Assembly (NCBI RefSeq): GCF_003024715.1
Contig: NZ_PYLO01000003.1
Coordinates: forward strand, 310,001-374,000
DNA from: Clostridium fessum
Lineage (GTDB): Bacteria > Bacillota > Clostridia > Lachnospirales > Lachnospiraceae
DNA length: 64,000 nucleotides
Direction of reading: 5' to 3'
In this document: positions 1 through 8,700 of the stretch, piece by piece
Position numbering within the stretch: the stretch's first letter is position 1
Layout of the letters: each line of letters starts with the position of its first letter
The notes under the pieces: model-generated
What the model was told of the DNA's origin: nothing
The model's input: the letters and a program-made list of their open reading frames with translations, nothing else
Database searches by the model: none
Translations under genes and position numbers: made by a program

Positions 1-493
1 CCTGAATGGTTCCGGTGTTGGTCAGCCTCTGGGACTTTTTGCTGCAACCGGTGGTGGAACGGCAGCTATTTCCACGGCTTCTCTTACCGCCGATGATGTG
101 ATTAAGCTTGTGTATGCATTGAAGCGTCCTTACCGTAAGAACGCAAAATTCATCATGAACGATCAGACCATCGCTTCTATCCGCCAGCTCAAGGACAACA
201 ATGGTGCCTATATGTGGCAGCCTTCTCTGGTGGCTGGTGAGCCGGATAAGCTCCTGGGCTATGATGTCTACACTTCTCCGTTCTGCCCTGCTGGAAAGAT
301 TGCCTTCGGTGATTACAGCTACTACAACATCGGAGATCGTGGTACTCGTTCCTTCAAGCAGCTCACAGAGCTCTTTGCTGGAAACGGCATGATCGGCTAT
401 GTTGCCAAGGAACGTGTGGATGGTAAGCTCATCCTTCCGGAGGCGGTACAGATTCTTACCATCACCGGTAGTGCAAAAGCTGCCAAGGCCTAA
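1..493 (+). CDS. Phage major capsid protein, HK97 fold (C-terminal part)
   Basis: The reading frame is open from base 2 and runs off the left edge, so only about 163 C-terminal residues are visible. They include KFIMNDQTIASIRQL, YTSPFCPAGKIAFGDYSYY and TRSFKQLTELFAGNG, which are typical of the late P/A-domain part of HK97-type capsid proteins. These assemble the icosahedral shell. The next genes are connector proteins in the usual order, which supports the call. The N-terminal scaffold (delta) region, if present, lies outside the window. The gene ends with a short Ala/Lys tail. Confidence 0.88.
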   Translation, partial: LNGSGVGQPLGLFAATGGGTAAISTASLTADDVIKLVYALKRPYRKNAKFIMNDQTIASIRQLKDNNGAYMWQPSLVAGEPDKLLGYDVYTSPFCPAGKIAFGDYSYYNIGDRGTRSFKQLTELFAGNGMIGYVAKERVDGKLILPEAVQILTITGSAKAAKA

Positions 494-574
494 GGTAGTC
501 TGAGTGAAAGGTGGCGTCATTTGTGATGAATGGCGCTGCCCTTCCCATATCCTTAAGAATGGAGGCGATGAGAA

Positions 575-850
575 ATGCTCATTACACTGGAAGAAATGAA
601 GAACTATCTGCGAGTGGATTTTGATGATGACGACGCTCTCATCGAAACTCTAATCACCGCTGCAACAAGGATCTGCATGGATATTCTCCGTACAGAGAAT
701 CTTGACGAGCTGTCTGCTTGTGAGAATGCCAAGGCTGCCATTTTTTATACCACTGCATACCTGTACGAGCACCGAGAGGAGGCAGATCATCACGCACTGA
801 CGCTTACACTGCGCTCTCTGCTATTCGGTGCCAGAAAGGAGGTCTTCTGA
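575..850 (+). CDS. Phage head-tail connector protein (gp6-like)
   Basis: A 91-residue, mostly helical protein opening MLITLEEMKNYLRVDFDDDD, the signature start of the gp6-like connector/DNA-packaging family that forms a ring under the portal. A GGAGG site stands before the ATG. Size fits the family (about 90-110 aa). It follows the capsid gene after 81 bases and its stop overlaps the ATG of the next gene (ATGA), so the two are translationally coupled. Confidence 0.85.
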   Translation: MLITLEEMKNYLRVDFDDDDALIETLITAATRICMDILRTENLDELSACENAKAAIFYTTAYLYEHREEADHHALTLTLRSLLFGARKEVF

Positions 851-1182
851 TGAACATTGAACTTTTAAATGTCCGCATCTTCATTACCAAAAATGAAGTA
901 ACTGTGGATGCCATCGGAAACCATAAAACAAGCTGGGTACCCTACTACAGCTGCTATGCAACGGTAAGTGCTGAAGCAGGCAAGGAGGATACGGATGCTG
1001 GAATGATTGTAGACAATACGAAGGTCGATTTTACTACCCGGTGGTGCAAGAAGGCTGCCGCCTTAGATTCCACGCATTATCGTGTGGAGTTTAACGATAC
1101 GCTTTATGACATCACAGCCATCGACCACATGAATTACAAGAAAAAATGCATCAAACTCTCCTGTCAGAAAGTGAGGCGCTAA
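850..1182 (+). CDS. Phage head closure / head-tail adaptor protein
   Basis: A 110-residue protein rich in beta-strand, starting at an ATG that overlaps the upstream stop codon. It has the usual content of head-tail adaptors of the SPP1 gp16 type (MNIELLNVRIFITKNEV, then alternating strands ending ITAIDHMNYKKKCIKLSCQK). The role, sealing the connector after DNA packaging, is inferred mainly from family resemblance and its position between gp6-like and gp10-like genes. Confidence 0.75.
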   Translation: MNIELLNVRIFITKNEVTVDAIGNHKTSWVPYYSCYATVSAEAGKEDTDAGMIVDNTKVDFTTRWCKKAAALDSTHYRVEFNDTLYDITAIDHMNYKKKCIKLSCQKVRR

Positions 1183-1184
1183 CG

Positions 1185-1568
1185 ATGGCAACTGATCGTG
1201 TAAGCATTGGCCAGATGGCGGATGCGATTATGGATGGGCTGGAGGAATATGCCAACCTTGCAACAGATGACCTAAAAGCATCGGTCCGCAAGGCTGGTAA
1301 AACCGTCAAGGATGAGATTGCTGCAACTGCTCCCAAGGACACCGGAAAATACGCAAAGAGCTGGGCCGTGAAAACGCAAAGGGAAACATCCAATTCTCTG
1401 GATCTTGTGGTTCATTCTAAAAACCGCTATCAGCTGGCCCACCTTCTGGAATTTGGTCATGCCAAGAGAGGTGGTGGCCGTGTCGCTGCAAGGCCCCATA
1501 TCGCACCAGCGGAAGAAAAAGCGATTGATACACTGGAGCGTGAAATTGAAAAGGCCCTGAAAGGATAA
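1185..1568 (+). CDS. HK97 gp10-like phage tail-joining protein
   Basis: A 127-residue protein starting at ATG 1185, two bases after the upstream stop; the longer reading from 1146 overlaps the previous gene and lacks a ribosome site. It contains APKDTGKYAKSWAV and a late ARPHIAPAEEKAI, both hallmarks of the HK97 gp10 family (the DTG..SW pattern and a conserved RP near the C-terminus). Members sit at the head-tail interface of siphoviruses. Order and size agree. Confidence 0.85.
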   Translation: MATDRVSIGQMADAIMDGLEEYANLATDDLKASVRKAGKTVKDEIAATAPKDTGKYAKSWAVKTQRETSNSLDLVVHSKNRYQLAHLLEFGHAKRGGGRVAARPHIAPAEEKAIDTLEREIEKALKG

Positions 1569-1571
1569 CAC

Positions 1572-1892
1572 ATGGAGAAGTTAATCGAAATCATGAATAA
1601 AATAGGCCTTCCCTTTGCCTATGACCACTTTGCAGAGGGAGAAAGCCCGGATCCGCCGTTTATTTGTTATCTTTCCCCGAACAGCGACAACTTCGCCGCG
1701 GACGGGAAGGTCTACTATAAGGTCAATGAGATTCATATCGAACTGTATACCGACTGTAAGGACTTGTCGGCAGAACATCGTATAGAAGCCGTGCTCGATC
1801 AGCATGGTATTTTTTATGAAAAATCCGAGACTTGGATCGAATCGGAGAAGCTTTACGAAGTCCTGTATTCATTTGAAATGGAGGTAAATTAA
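1572..1892 (+). CDS. Phage tail completion / minor structural protein
   Basis: A 106-residue acidic protein beginning MEKLIEIMNKIGLPFAYDHF, three bases after the gp10-like gene. It resembles small proteins found between gp10-like and major tail genes in clostridial siphoviruses, usually called tail terminator or completion proteins. The motif PFICYLSPNSDNFAADGKVYY is characteristic of that group. Role is inferred from position; no catalytic features are visible. Confidence 0.7.
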   Translation: MEKLIEIMNKIGLPFAYDHFAEGESPDPPFICYLSPNSDNFAADGKVYYKVNEIHIELYTDCKDLSAEHRIEAVLDQHGIFYEKSETWIESEKLYEVLYSFEMEVN

Positions 1893-1894
1893 CG

Positions 1895-2515
1895 ATGGCT
1901 GAAAAAGCAAACAAGGTGAAATTCAATCTGAAAAATACGCACTATGCGCTCCTTACCATTGGTGAGGGTGGCACACCCACCTTTGGAACGCCGGTTCCAA
2001 TGCCGGGCTCCGTATCGATCTCACTGGATGCCAATGGCGAGCCGGAAAACTTTTACGCGGATGGCGGTGTGTATTACGTGATAAATAATAACTGTGGCTA
2101 CGACGGTGATCTGGAGCTTGCTCTGATTCCAGAGTCCTTCCGCACGGACGTACTGAAGGAAACATTAGATTCCAAGGGTGTGCTGATTGAAAACTCGGAG
2201 GTGGAACTTGCAGCATTTGCGCTTCTTTTTGAGTTTGATGGCGACCAGAAGCACATCCGTCATGTGTTGTATAACTGCTCCGCTTCCCGTCCCGGCATCG
2301 AAGGAAAGACGAATGAGGATTCCAAGGAGGTACAGACGGAGAAGCTTTCTCTGAAGGCGGTGCCGCTTACTAATGGTATGGTGAAAGCAAAGACCGGAAA
2401 TACCACGGATGCTACCACCTATGCTGATTGGTACAAGGCGGTATATGTGCCTGTGGCAGAGAACGATGCCGCAACGCAGTCTGCAGCGAAGCCTGCAAAG
2501 TCAGTAAAGGAGTGA
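1895..2515 (+). CDS. Phage major tail tube protein, phi13-like
   Basis: A 206-residue protein two bases after the previous stop. It matches the phi13-type major tail protein family: MAEKANKVKFNLKNTHYALL, then YYVINNNCGYDGDLELALIP and a central DGDQKHIRHVLYNC. These hexamers stack into the tail tube around the tape measure. The C-terminal 30 residues are Ala/Lys-rich and look flexible. It is followed by the chaperone gene after four bases, the standard arrangement. Confidence 0.88.
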   Translation: MAEKANKVKFNLKNTHYALLTIGEGGTPTFGTPVPMPGSVSISLDANGEPENFYADGGVYYVINNNCGYDGDLELALIPESFRTDVLKETLDSKGVLIENSEVELAAFALLFEFDGDQKHIRHVLYNCSASRPGIEGKTNEDSKEVQTEKLSLKAVPLTNGMVKAKTGNTTDATTYADWYKAVYVPVAENDAATQSAAKPAKSVKE

Positions 2516-2519
2516 TCGT

Positions 2520-2897
2520 ATGGGTATGACAAAGATGATTGAGATTGACGGAAAGCAGGTGCCCTTCAAGGCATCTGCCGCCATTCCGCGTATTTACCGC
2601 ATCAAGTTCCACCGGGATATCTACAAGGATCTCGATGCGCTCGGAAAGGCAGTCGGAAACGGTGATGAGGATTCCTCTCACCTCGATATGTTCTCCCTTG
2701 AGATGTTCGAGAACATCGCCTACATTATGGCAAAGCACGCAGATCCTTCCATCCCGGATAGCCCTGAGGAGTGGCTGGATGAATTCAGCACCTTCTCCAT
2801 CTACCAGGTGCTTCCGAAGATTATCGAGCTGTGGGGACTGAATGTCCAGACGGATGTGGAGTCTAAAAAAAACTTCACGCAACTGACCGCCCGATGA
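2520..2897 (+). CDS. Tail assembly chaperone, short form (gpG-like)
   Basis: A 125-residue protein beginning MGMTKMIEIDGKQVPFKASA, the typical gpG-type chaperone that coats the tape measure during tail assembly. It ends shortly after a run of eight A that contains a canonical slippery heptamer, so it is the zero-frame product of a gpG/gpGT pair. It sits between the tail tube gene and the cargo block that precedes the tape measure. Confidence 0.85.
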   Translation: MGMTKMIEIDGKQVPFKASAAIPRIYRIKFHRDIYKDLDALGKAVGNGDEDSSHLDMFSLEMFENIAYIMAKHADPSIPDSPEEWLDEFSTFSIYQVLPKIIELWGLNVQTDVESKKNFTQLTAR

Positions 2898-3061
2898 CCA
2901 CACCATTGTTTCTGCTTCGTTGCGTGCAGCTCGGCATCTCCATCCGCGACCTTGATCTTCTCACAATCGGAATGGTGAACGATATGTACGCAGAAAGCAG
3001 CAATGATGAGTACAAGGGATATTCGCAGATCGCAACACAGGAAGATTTTGATGCATTTTAA
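2520..3061 (+). CDS. Tail assembly chaperone, -1 frameshift fusion (gpGT-like)
   Basis: If ribosomes slip one base back at the heptamer 2867-2873, translation continues in the overlapping frame to TAA 3059-3061, giving about 180 residues instead of 125. The added segment contains TTPLFLLRCVQLGISIRDL and ends GYSQIATQEDFDAF, a conserved T-domain ending of such fusions in Firmicute phages. The overlapping frame has an ATG at 2894 but no obvious ribosome site, which favours frameshifting over separate initiation. Known biology: the fused form recruits the tail tube protein. Confidence 0.8.
2867..2873 (+). promoter_or_regulatory. Programmed -1 ribosomal frameshift site
   Basis: The heptamer A AAA AAC is in the exact phase needed: zero-frame codons are AAA (2868-2870) and AAC (2871-2873), preceded by A 2867. 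The -1 frame stays open from here to 3061. Position near the 3' end of the chaperone gene is where tailed phages use this device. No strong downstream stem was checked by folding. Confidence 0.85.
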
Positions 3062-3088
3062 TAAAAAGGTTAAATTATCTGAAAACTA

Positions 3089-3117
3089 CTGAAGTTTCGT
3101 ATTTTTCGATGTAAAAT
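3089..3117 (+). promoter_or_regulatory. Candidate promoter of the secreted cargo genes
   Basis: In the AT-rich 97-base gap after the tail chaperone there is TAAAAT at 3112-3117 with a weak -35 (CTGAAG, 3089-3094) at 17 bases. The following gene starts at 3159 behind GAAAGGAGACC. The cargo block also ends in its own terminator, which makes a separate promoter plausible. The -35 match is poor, so this is a suggestion only. Confidence 0.3.
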
Positions 3118-3158
3118 AGCGGACAGAAACAGTTGGCTTCATCGAAAGGAGACCAGAT

Positions 3159-3899
3159 ATGAAGAAGCTAAAAATTGCAATGATAACACTTGCCTTAGCA
3201 GGATTGGCAAGCATGTCCGCGTATGCAGGAGCTTGGGCTAAGAACGCACAAGGGTGGTGGTACGACAATGGAAATGGCACGTGGCCAGCGAGCACATGGC
3301 AGTGGATCGATGGAAACGGGGATGGAGTAGCCGAGTGTTATTATTTCGATCAATATGGGTATTGTCTGATGAATGCTGTGGCTCCGGACGGATATACCGT
3401 TGATGCTAATGGTGCTTGGACAATAAATGGAGTAGTTCAAAGAAAAAATGTAGGTGCAGTAACTACGAACACGGTAACAAATATACAACAGAATAATGTC
3501 AAAGAAGCGGATATAAGTGAGGTGGAGCTTGTACATGAATGGGCGTGGAACCATTTCGATTCGGAGGAAACTGCTTCAGGATCAATATGGAATGATGGCT
3601 ATCTCCTGGTGGACAATGGACATGCTGAATTTAAACTTGATAAAAAATACAATAAATTAAGCATGACTGCTATTGCGGGATGGATAAATTCGACATTCGC
3701 TCAAGCTGGAGATGAATACACCTTATCATTTATAGGCGATAATGATGAAATTTTAGCATCGTATAACCTTTTGGATAATATAAAGAAATCTAAAAACATT
3801 GAAGTGAATGTTAGCGGCCAGGAGTATGTGACAATTCGTTGGTCTAGCGAAAGATTAGGAAATTATTATGCTCTGATGAAGAACATCAAGTTGAAATAA
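3159..3899 (+). CDS. Secreted protein, cell-wall-binding repeat plus NPCBM-like domain (cargo 1)
   Basis: A 246-residue protein. Residues 1-24 form a clear signal peptide (MKKLKIAMITLALAGLASM, ending AYAG). Residues 24-85 hold a Trp/Gly/Tyr-rich module (WAKNAQGWWYDNGNGTW, WQWIDGNGDGVAECYYFD) of the choline-binding/CW_1-like repeat class found on clostridial surface proteins. The C-terminal half (about 115-246) is beta-rich and resembles NPCBM-type carbohydrate-binding modules (FKLDKKYNKLSMTAIAG, GQEYVTIRWSSERLGNYY). It lies between the tail chaperone and tape measure genes, where no structural protein is expected. Probable lysogenic conversion factor; target unknown. Confidence 0.75.
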   Translation: MKKLKIAMITLALAGLASMSAYAGAWAKNAQGWWYDNGNGTWPASTWQWIDGNGDGVAECYYFDQYGYCLMNAVAPDGYTVDANGAWTINGVVQRKNVGAVTTNTVTNIQQNNVKEADISEVELVHEWAWNHFDSEETASGSIWNDGYLLVDNGHAEFKLDKKYNKLSMTAIAGWINSTFAQAGDEYTLSFIGDNDEILASYNLLDNIKKSKNIEVNVSGQEYVTIRWSSERLGNYYALMKNIKLK

Positions 3900-3911
3900 A
3901 GCATTATTCTC

Positions 3912-3946
3912 GATGCAGATAACAGCTTCATACTGTTATCTGCATC
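3912..3946 (+). repeat. Perfect 14-bp hairpin before cargo gene 2
   Basis: GATGCAGATAACAG (3912-3925) and CTGTTATCTGCATC (3933-3946) are exact reverse complements around a 7-base loop. The hairpin begins 13 bases after the stop of cargo gene 1 and ends just before the GGGAG ribosome site of cargo gene 2. No T-run follows, so it is not a standard terminator; an RNA processing or stability element is possible. Confidence 0.75.
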
Positions 3947-3960
3947 ATTGGGAGACGATG

Positions 3961-4821
3961 ATGAAAAAAATTAGTATTACAATGATAACACTTGCCTTAG
4001 CAGGATTGGCAAGCATGTCTGCGTATGCAGGAGCTTGGGCTAAGAACGCACAAGGGTGGTGGTATGACAATGGAAATGGCACGTGGCCAGCGAGCACATG
4101 GCAGTGGATCGATGGAAATAATGATGGTATTGCAGAAAGCTATTATTTCAACCCAAGTGGTTACTGCCTTATGAATACAACGACTCCGGATGGCTATATT
4201 GTAAATGCCGATGGTGCATGGACCATAAATGGAATCGTTCAGACAAAAGCAGTTGGTATGACAACGAATACAACCGCTTTTCAGCAAGCAAACCAGTCCA
4301 ATGTTTCTTATGAAGAAGTGCTGAAAGCATATCAGACTTATATGCGTAAGAAGAACACAGACAAATACAATCCGATTCGCTATTCACTTGTATACCTCGA
4401 TGGAGATAACATTCCGGAGCTGATTTATTCAACTGGAAACTATCATGCAGAAGGTGTACGGATATGTACCTACCAAAACGGAAAAGTATATTCTATTACG
4501 GCAAACGGCGGAGATGTATTCGGTGGCTATGGTTCAATTACTTACTACCCTGGTACAGGCTATTTCGAGGCTGATGATGCCCATATGGGTTATGAGTGGG
4601 ATGAGCTATATCTTCAGCAGGGAACAATGGCCCAAGAGGTATGTTATACAAACTATAATACTGGAGATGATCTTGGTAATGGCACCACCACAGAGTATGA
4701 TGAGTTCCGCATTAAGGGTGTAAATACGACGAAAGCAAATGCGGAAAATTATAGGAATCAGTTGGTAGGTGCTTTGACTCCTTCTGTTTTCCAGTATGAT
4801 AATGCGACCAAATTACAGTGA
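3961..4821 (+). CDS. Secreted protein, cell-wall-binding repeat plus distinct C-terminal domain (cargo 2)
   Basis: About 286 residues. Start taken at the second of two adjacent ATGs (3961), which gives better spacing from GGGAG. Signal peptide (ITMITLALAGLASMSAYAG) and the Trp-rich wall-binding module are nearly identical to cargo 1 at DNA level. After about residue 100 the sequence is unrelated: a 185-residue domain with NPIRYSLVYLDGDNIPELIY (a D-x-D-x-x-PEL pattern seen in clostridial secreted proteins) and many Tyr/Gly. Function unknown. The module swap points to recombination on a shared N-terminal scaffold. Confidence 0.75.
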   Translation: MKKISITMITLALAGLASMSAYAGAWAKNAQGWWYDNGNGTWPASTWQWIDGNNDGIAESYYFNPSGYCLMNTTTPDGYIVNADGAWTINGIVQTKAVGMTTNTTAFQQANQSNVSYEEVLKAYQTYMRKKNTDKYNPIRYSLVYLDGDNIPELIYSTGNYHAEGVRICTYQNGKVYSITANGGDVFGGYGSITYYPGTGYFEADDAHMGYEWDELYLQQGTMAQEVCYTNYNTGDDLGNGTTTEYDEFRIKGVNTTKANAENYRNQLVGALTPSVFQYDNATKLQ

Positions 4822-4844
4822 TTTGCATGTGAGAGGGGCAATCA

Positions 4845-5675
4845 ATGAAAAAAATTGGAATTGTTGCGGCAGCTGTTTCACTCGCATGTCTTACGAGCAT
4901 GTCTGTGTATGCGGGTTCTTGGGCTAAGAACACGCAGGGGTGGTGGTACGACAATGGAAATGGCACGTGGCCAGCGAGCACATGGCAGTGGATCGATGGA
5001 AATAATGATGGTATTGCAGAAAGCTATTATTTCAACCCAAGTGGTTACTGCCTTACGAATACAACGACTCCGGATGGCTATATTGTAAATGCCGATGGCG
5101 CGTGGACTGTAAATGGAATTATTCAGACAAAGGCTGTAGGAGCGTCCTCTATGGGAAGCAATACGACAGCGAGCATTGCAGATGGGTATTACCGTGTATC
5201 TTTCAACCAGTCAGACATCAAACAAAACGGTGGGCAGTATACAATAACGGTTACAATATATAGCGAAAAGACATATTCAAAGGCATATGTTATGGGACTG
5301 AAGGTTGGCGATACTGTAGAAGGAATTAAAGTCAATACCATATCGCGGGATAGTGATTCTGTCTCTGTCAATGATGGTTTTGGTGAACCTTGCTGGTTCA
5401 CAAAAGTTCAGGGGGCAAATGATCTTTATACTCTTTCGTATGAAGATGGGGGGTATTACGAATGGAACACATTAAATCAGGTTACGCTTCCAGTTGCTTC
5501 AAATACTGTTTTTGTGGATGAAGCAAATTATGTGGAGTTAGGGTCGAAGCAATATTCTATCACTGAACTTGCAGGTAATAATGCATTGTATTTAACTGGA
5601 TTTTATCCAGACAATGCTTGCATTACGGTTCAGAATGGGGTTGTTGTAGAAATAGACCGAAATTATATGGCTTAA
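4845..5675 (+). CDS. Secreted protein, cell-wall-binding repeat plus beta-rich C-terminal domain (cargo 3)
   Basis: A 276-residue protein with GAGAGGGGC upstream. The signal peptide is a different sequence (MKKIGIVAAAVSLACLTSM) but the wall-binding module (residues about 24-95) is almost base-identical to cargo 2. The C-terminal 170 residues are predicted beta-rich (YRVSFNQSDIKQNGGQYTIT, GLKVGDTVEGIKVNTISRD) and not recognised. Third member of the tandem set; the set ends in a terminator before the tape measure gene. Confidence 0.75.
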   Translation: MKKIGIVAAAVSLACLTSMSVYAGSWAKNTQGWWYDNGNGTWPASTWQWIDGNNDGIAESYYFNPSGYCLTNTTTPDGYIVNADGAWTVNGIIQTKAVGASSMGSNTTASIADGYYRVSFNQSDIKQNGGQYTITVTIYSEKTYSKAYVMGLKVGDTVEGIKVNTISRDSDSVSVNDGFGEPCWFTKVQGANDLYTLSYEDGGYYEWNTLNQVTLPVASNTVFVDEANYVELGSKQYSITELAGNNALYLTGFYPDNACITVQNGVVVEIDRNYMA

Positions 5676-5701
5676 CAATCACATCTCAACGAACTGGCCT
5701 T

Positions 5702-5735
5702 AAGCATCTATCAGAAATGGTAGGTGCTTTTCTTA
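5702..5735 (+). terminator. Terminator of the cargo block
   Basis: The inverted repeat AAGCATCTATC / GGTAGGTGCTT (with two mismatches) forms a short-loop stem at 5702-5729, followed by TTCTT. It lies between cargo gene 3 and the tape measure gene, separating the cargo from the late operon. Confidence 0.6.
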
Positions 5736-5762
5736 TGCCCAAATTCAGGAAAGGAGGAGCCT

Positions 5763-8700
5763 ATGGCGGGAAGTAGAATCAAGGGTATCACTGTTGAAAT
5801 CGGCGGGGATACCACAAAACTTCAGACAGCCTTAAAGGGTGTCAATTCAGAAATCAAGAATACACAGAGTCAGCTCAAGGATGTCGAAAAGCTCCTGAAA
5901 CTGGATCCAGGCAACACCGAGCTGCTTGCCCAGAAGCAGAAGCTCCTTTCCAGCGCTGTCAGTGAAACAAAGGAAAAGCTCGCTACTCTCAAGACTGCTG
6001 CAGAGCAGGCAAATCAGGCGCTTGCGAATGGTGACATTTCTAAAGAACAGTATGATGCTCTTCAGAGGGAGATCATCGAAACGGAAGAAGATCTCAAAAA
6101 GCTGGAAGCTCAGGCAAATCAGTCTGCCACTGCTGTGCAGAAGATTGCTACTGCTGGTGAAAGCCTGAAGTCTGCAGGCGATAAGGTTTCCTCCGCCGGT
6201 GAAAAGCTCCTTCCTGCCTCTGCAGCAGTTACAGCTCTTGGCGTTGCTGCTGTAAAAACAGCCTCCGACTTCGATTCTTCTATGAGCCAGGTAGCCGCCG
6301 TGTCTGGTGCAACCGGAGAGGACTTCGACAAGCTCCGCGCAAAGGCTCGTGAGATGGGTGCGAAAACCAAGTTCTCAGCATCTGAAGCTGCGGATGCCAT
6401 GAACTATATGGCGATGGCCGGATGGAAAACCTCCGACATGCTGGATGGTATCGAAGGCATCATGAACCTTGCTGCGGCATCTGGTGAGGACCTTGCCACC
6501 ACATCAGATATCGTAACCGATGCACTGACTGCATTTGGGCTCACCGCCAAGGACTCTGGGCATTTCGCGGACATCCTTGCAGCGGCAAGCTCTAACGCAA
6601 ATACGAATGTCAGTATGATGGGTGAAACCTTCAAATACTGTGCACCGATTGCAGGTGCACTTGGCTTTTCCGCAGAGGATACCGCAGAAGCCATCGGCCT
6701 TATGGCGAATGCTGGCATCAAATCTTCACAGGCCGGTACCGCTCTTCGCACCATCATGAATAATCTTACTGGCGAGGTGAAGCTCTCCGGCAAATCCATC
6801 GGGGATGTGACGATTGCAACCACCAATGCCGATGGATCGATGCGAAGTCTCACGGCAATCCTTGCAGACTGCCGGTCCGCCTTCGGGCAGCTTTCGGATT
6901 CTGAGAAAGCATCGAATGCAGAGGCACTCGTCGGTAAGAATGCCATGTCCGGCTTCCTTGCTCTTATGAACTCCGCACCTGGAGATATTTCAAAGCTCGA
7001 AGGTGCAATCAAGAACTGTGATGGCACATCTGAGAAGATGGCAGAAACCATGCAGGACAACTTAAGTGGTCAGCTTACGATTCTAAAATCGCAGCTTCAG
7101 GAGCTCGCCATTTCCTTTGCAGATCTCATGATGCCTGCAATCCGTTCTCTGGTATCGGCTTTGCAGGGCTTGGTGGACTTCCTGAATAAACTGCCGGAGC
7201 CAGTAAAGCAGATTATCCTCGTGGTAGCACTTCTGGTCGCTGCTCTTGGTCCTGTACTTATCTTTGTTGGAAAAATCATGAGTGCAGTCGGCTCTATCAT
7301 GACGATGGCACCGAAGATTGCAGGTGCCGTGAATACGGTCACAGGAGCCATCAAGGGCATCGGTGCAGCGACATCCGGAATTAGCGCTGTGCTGAAGGTA
7401 TTCTCCGGCATTGGTCTTGTGATCGGTGGTGCTATCACCGCTGTGAAAAACTTCATCGATATGTTCCAGAACGGATTCTCCGTAGTAAAGGATATCCTGA
7501 TGGGCGTTGGCATTGCCCTTGCTGCTGTTGGAGCGGTTATTCTTGGTGCTCCGGCACTGGTTGCAGGCGTGGTGGCCGCGATTGTCTTTGCAGTGGCAAA
7601 TCTTGTCATTGTGATCAAAGAACACTGGACGGAAATCGGAACCTTCCTTTCTGGCCTGTGGGAGAACATCAAAACACTTGCTGGTATGGTGTGGCAGGCA
7701 ATCTCTGATACGATTGGAATCATCGTCTCAGGAATTGCAACGTTTCTTTCCGGTATTTGGACAAGCATTGCTACAACCGCTTCTTCCATCTGGGCTGCAA
7801 TCAGCACGACCGTCGGTGGTATTGTACAGAACATTGTCGATACAATCACGAATATCTGGAACGGATTTGTGTCGGTTTTCGGCCCGCTGCTAGAAGCCTT
7901 CCGGTATCTGTTTGAAACCATCTTTCAGGCTATTCAAATCTTGATCGGCATGGCGATGGATGCAATCAGCACAAAAATCCAGGAGATTTGGAATGCCATC
8001 GTTGCCTTCCTGACTCCGCTTCTCACTGCATTGCAGAGCTTTTTCCAGACAATCTGGACGGCCATTCAGACTGTGGTAACTACGGTGTTGACCACGATCC
8101 AGTCCATCTTTACGACGGTCTGGAATGCCATCAAATCGGTAGTAACGTCTGTGCTAAATGCCATCAAGGGTGTGGTGACAAGTATCTGGAACAGCATCAG
8201 CGGCTATATCTCTGGTGTGATGAATACCATTAAGAACACGGTTTCTTCCATCTGGAATAGCGTAAAGTCGGCTGTCGGCAGCATCATTGGTCAGATTTAT
8301 AACGTGATCCATTCTGGATTTGAACGTGCCGTCAGCTACGTTAAAGGTCTTGCTTCTCAGGCATTCAGCTGGGGACGCGACCTCATCATGGGTATCGTGA
8401 ATGGTATCAAGTCGGCTGTTGGCGCAGTTACCGATGCGGTAAATGGTGTAGCAAACAAGATTCGTTCCGTACTGCACTTCTCCGTACCGGACGAAGGACC
8501 ACTCACGGATTATGAATCCTGGATGCCAGACTTCATGGCTGGCCTTGCAAAAGGCATCGAGCAGAGCAAGAGTCTTGTGGCAAAGGCCATGAATGGTGTT
8601 GCAACCAGCATGGTGATCAACCCGCAGATTGGAAAAATGGAAACTGCCACAGCCACTACATCTGCCGGAACAGCTGATACCCTCACTGGTATCACTGCTG

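Larger units (their letters stand above)
3205..5130 (+). repeat. Three direct copies of the wall-binding module DNA
   Basis: About 220 bases recur at roughly 3205-3430, 4010-4240 and 4915-5130. Copies 1 and 2 are almost identical from the end of the signal peptide through the GATCGATGGAAA stretch; copies 2 and 3 stay nearly identical further downstream (about 4050-4200 against 4957-5095). Flanking C-terminal coding regions share nothing obvious. The pattern fits recent duplication or gene conversion. Confidence 0.85.

Noticed and set aside
3159-5675. Three cargo genes as tail fibre proteins
   Set aside because: All have clear signal peptides and wall-binding repeats, which virion structural proteins made in the cytosol do not carry.
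7097-7921. Long open frame opposite the tape measure gene
   Set aside because: Antisense to a well-supported gene; composition (Thr/Pro/Ile-rich) reflects the complement of repeats, and no ribosome site or family match is present. The same holds for the frame opposite 6404-7060.
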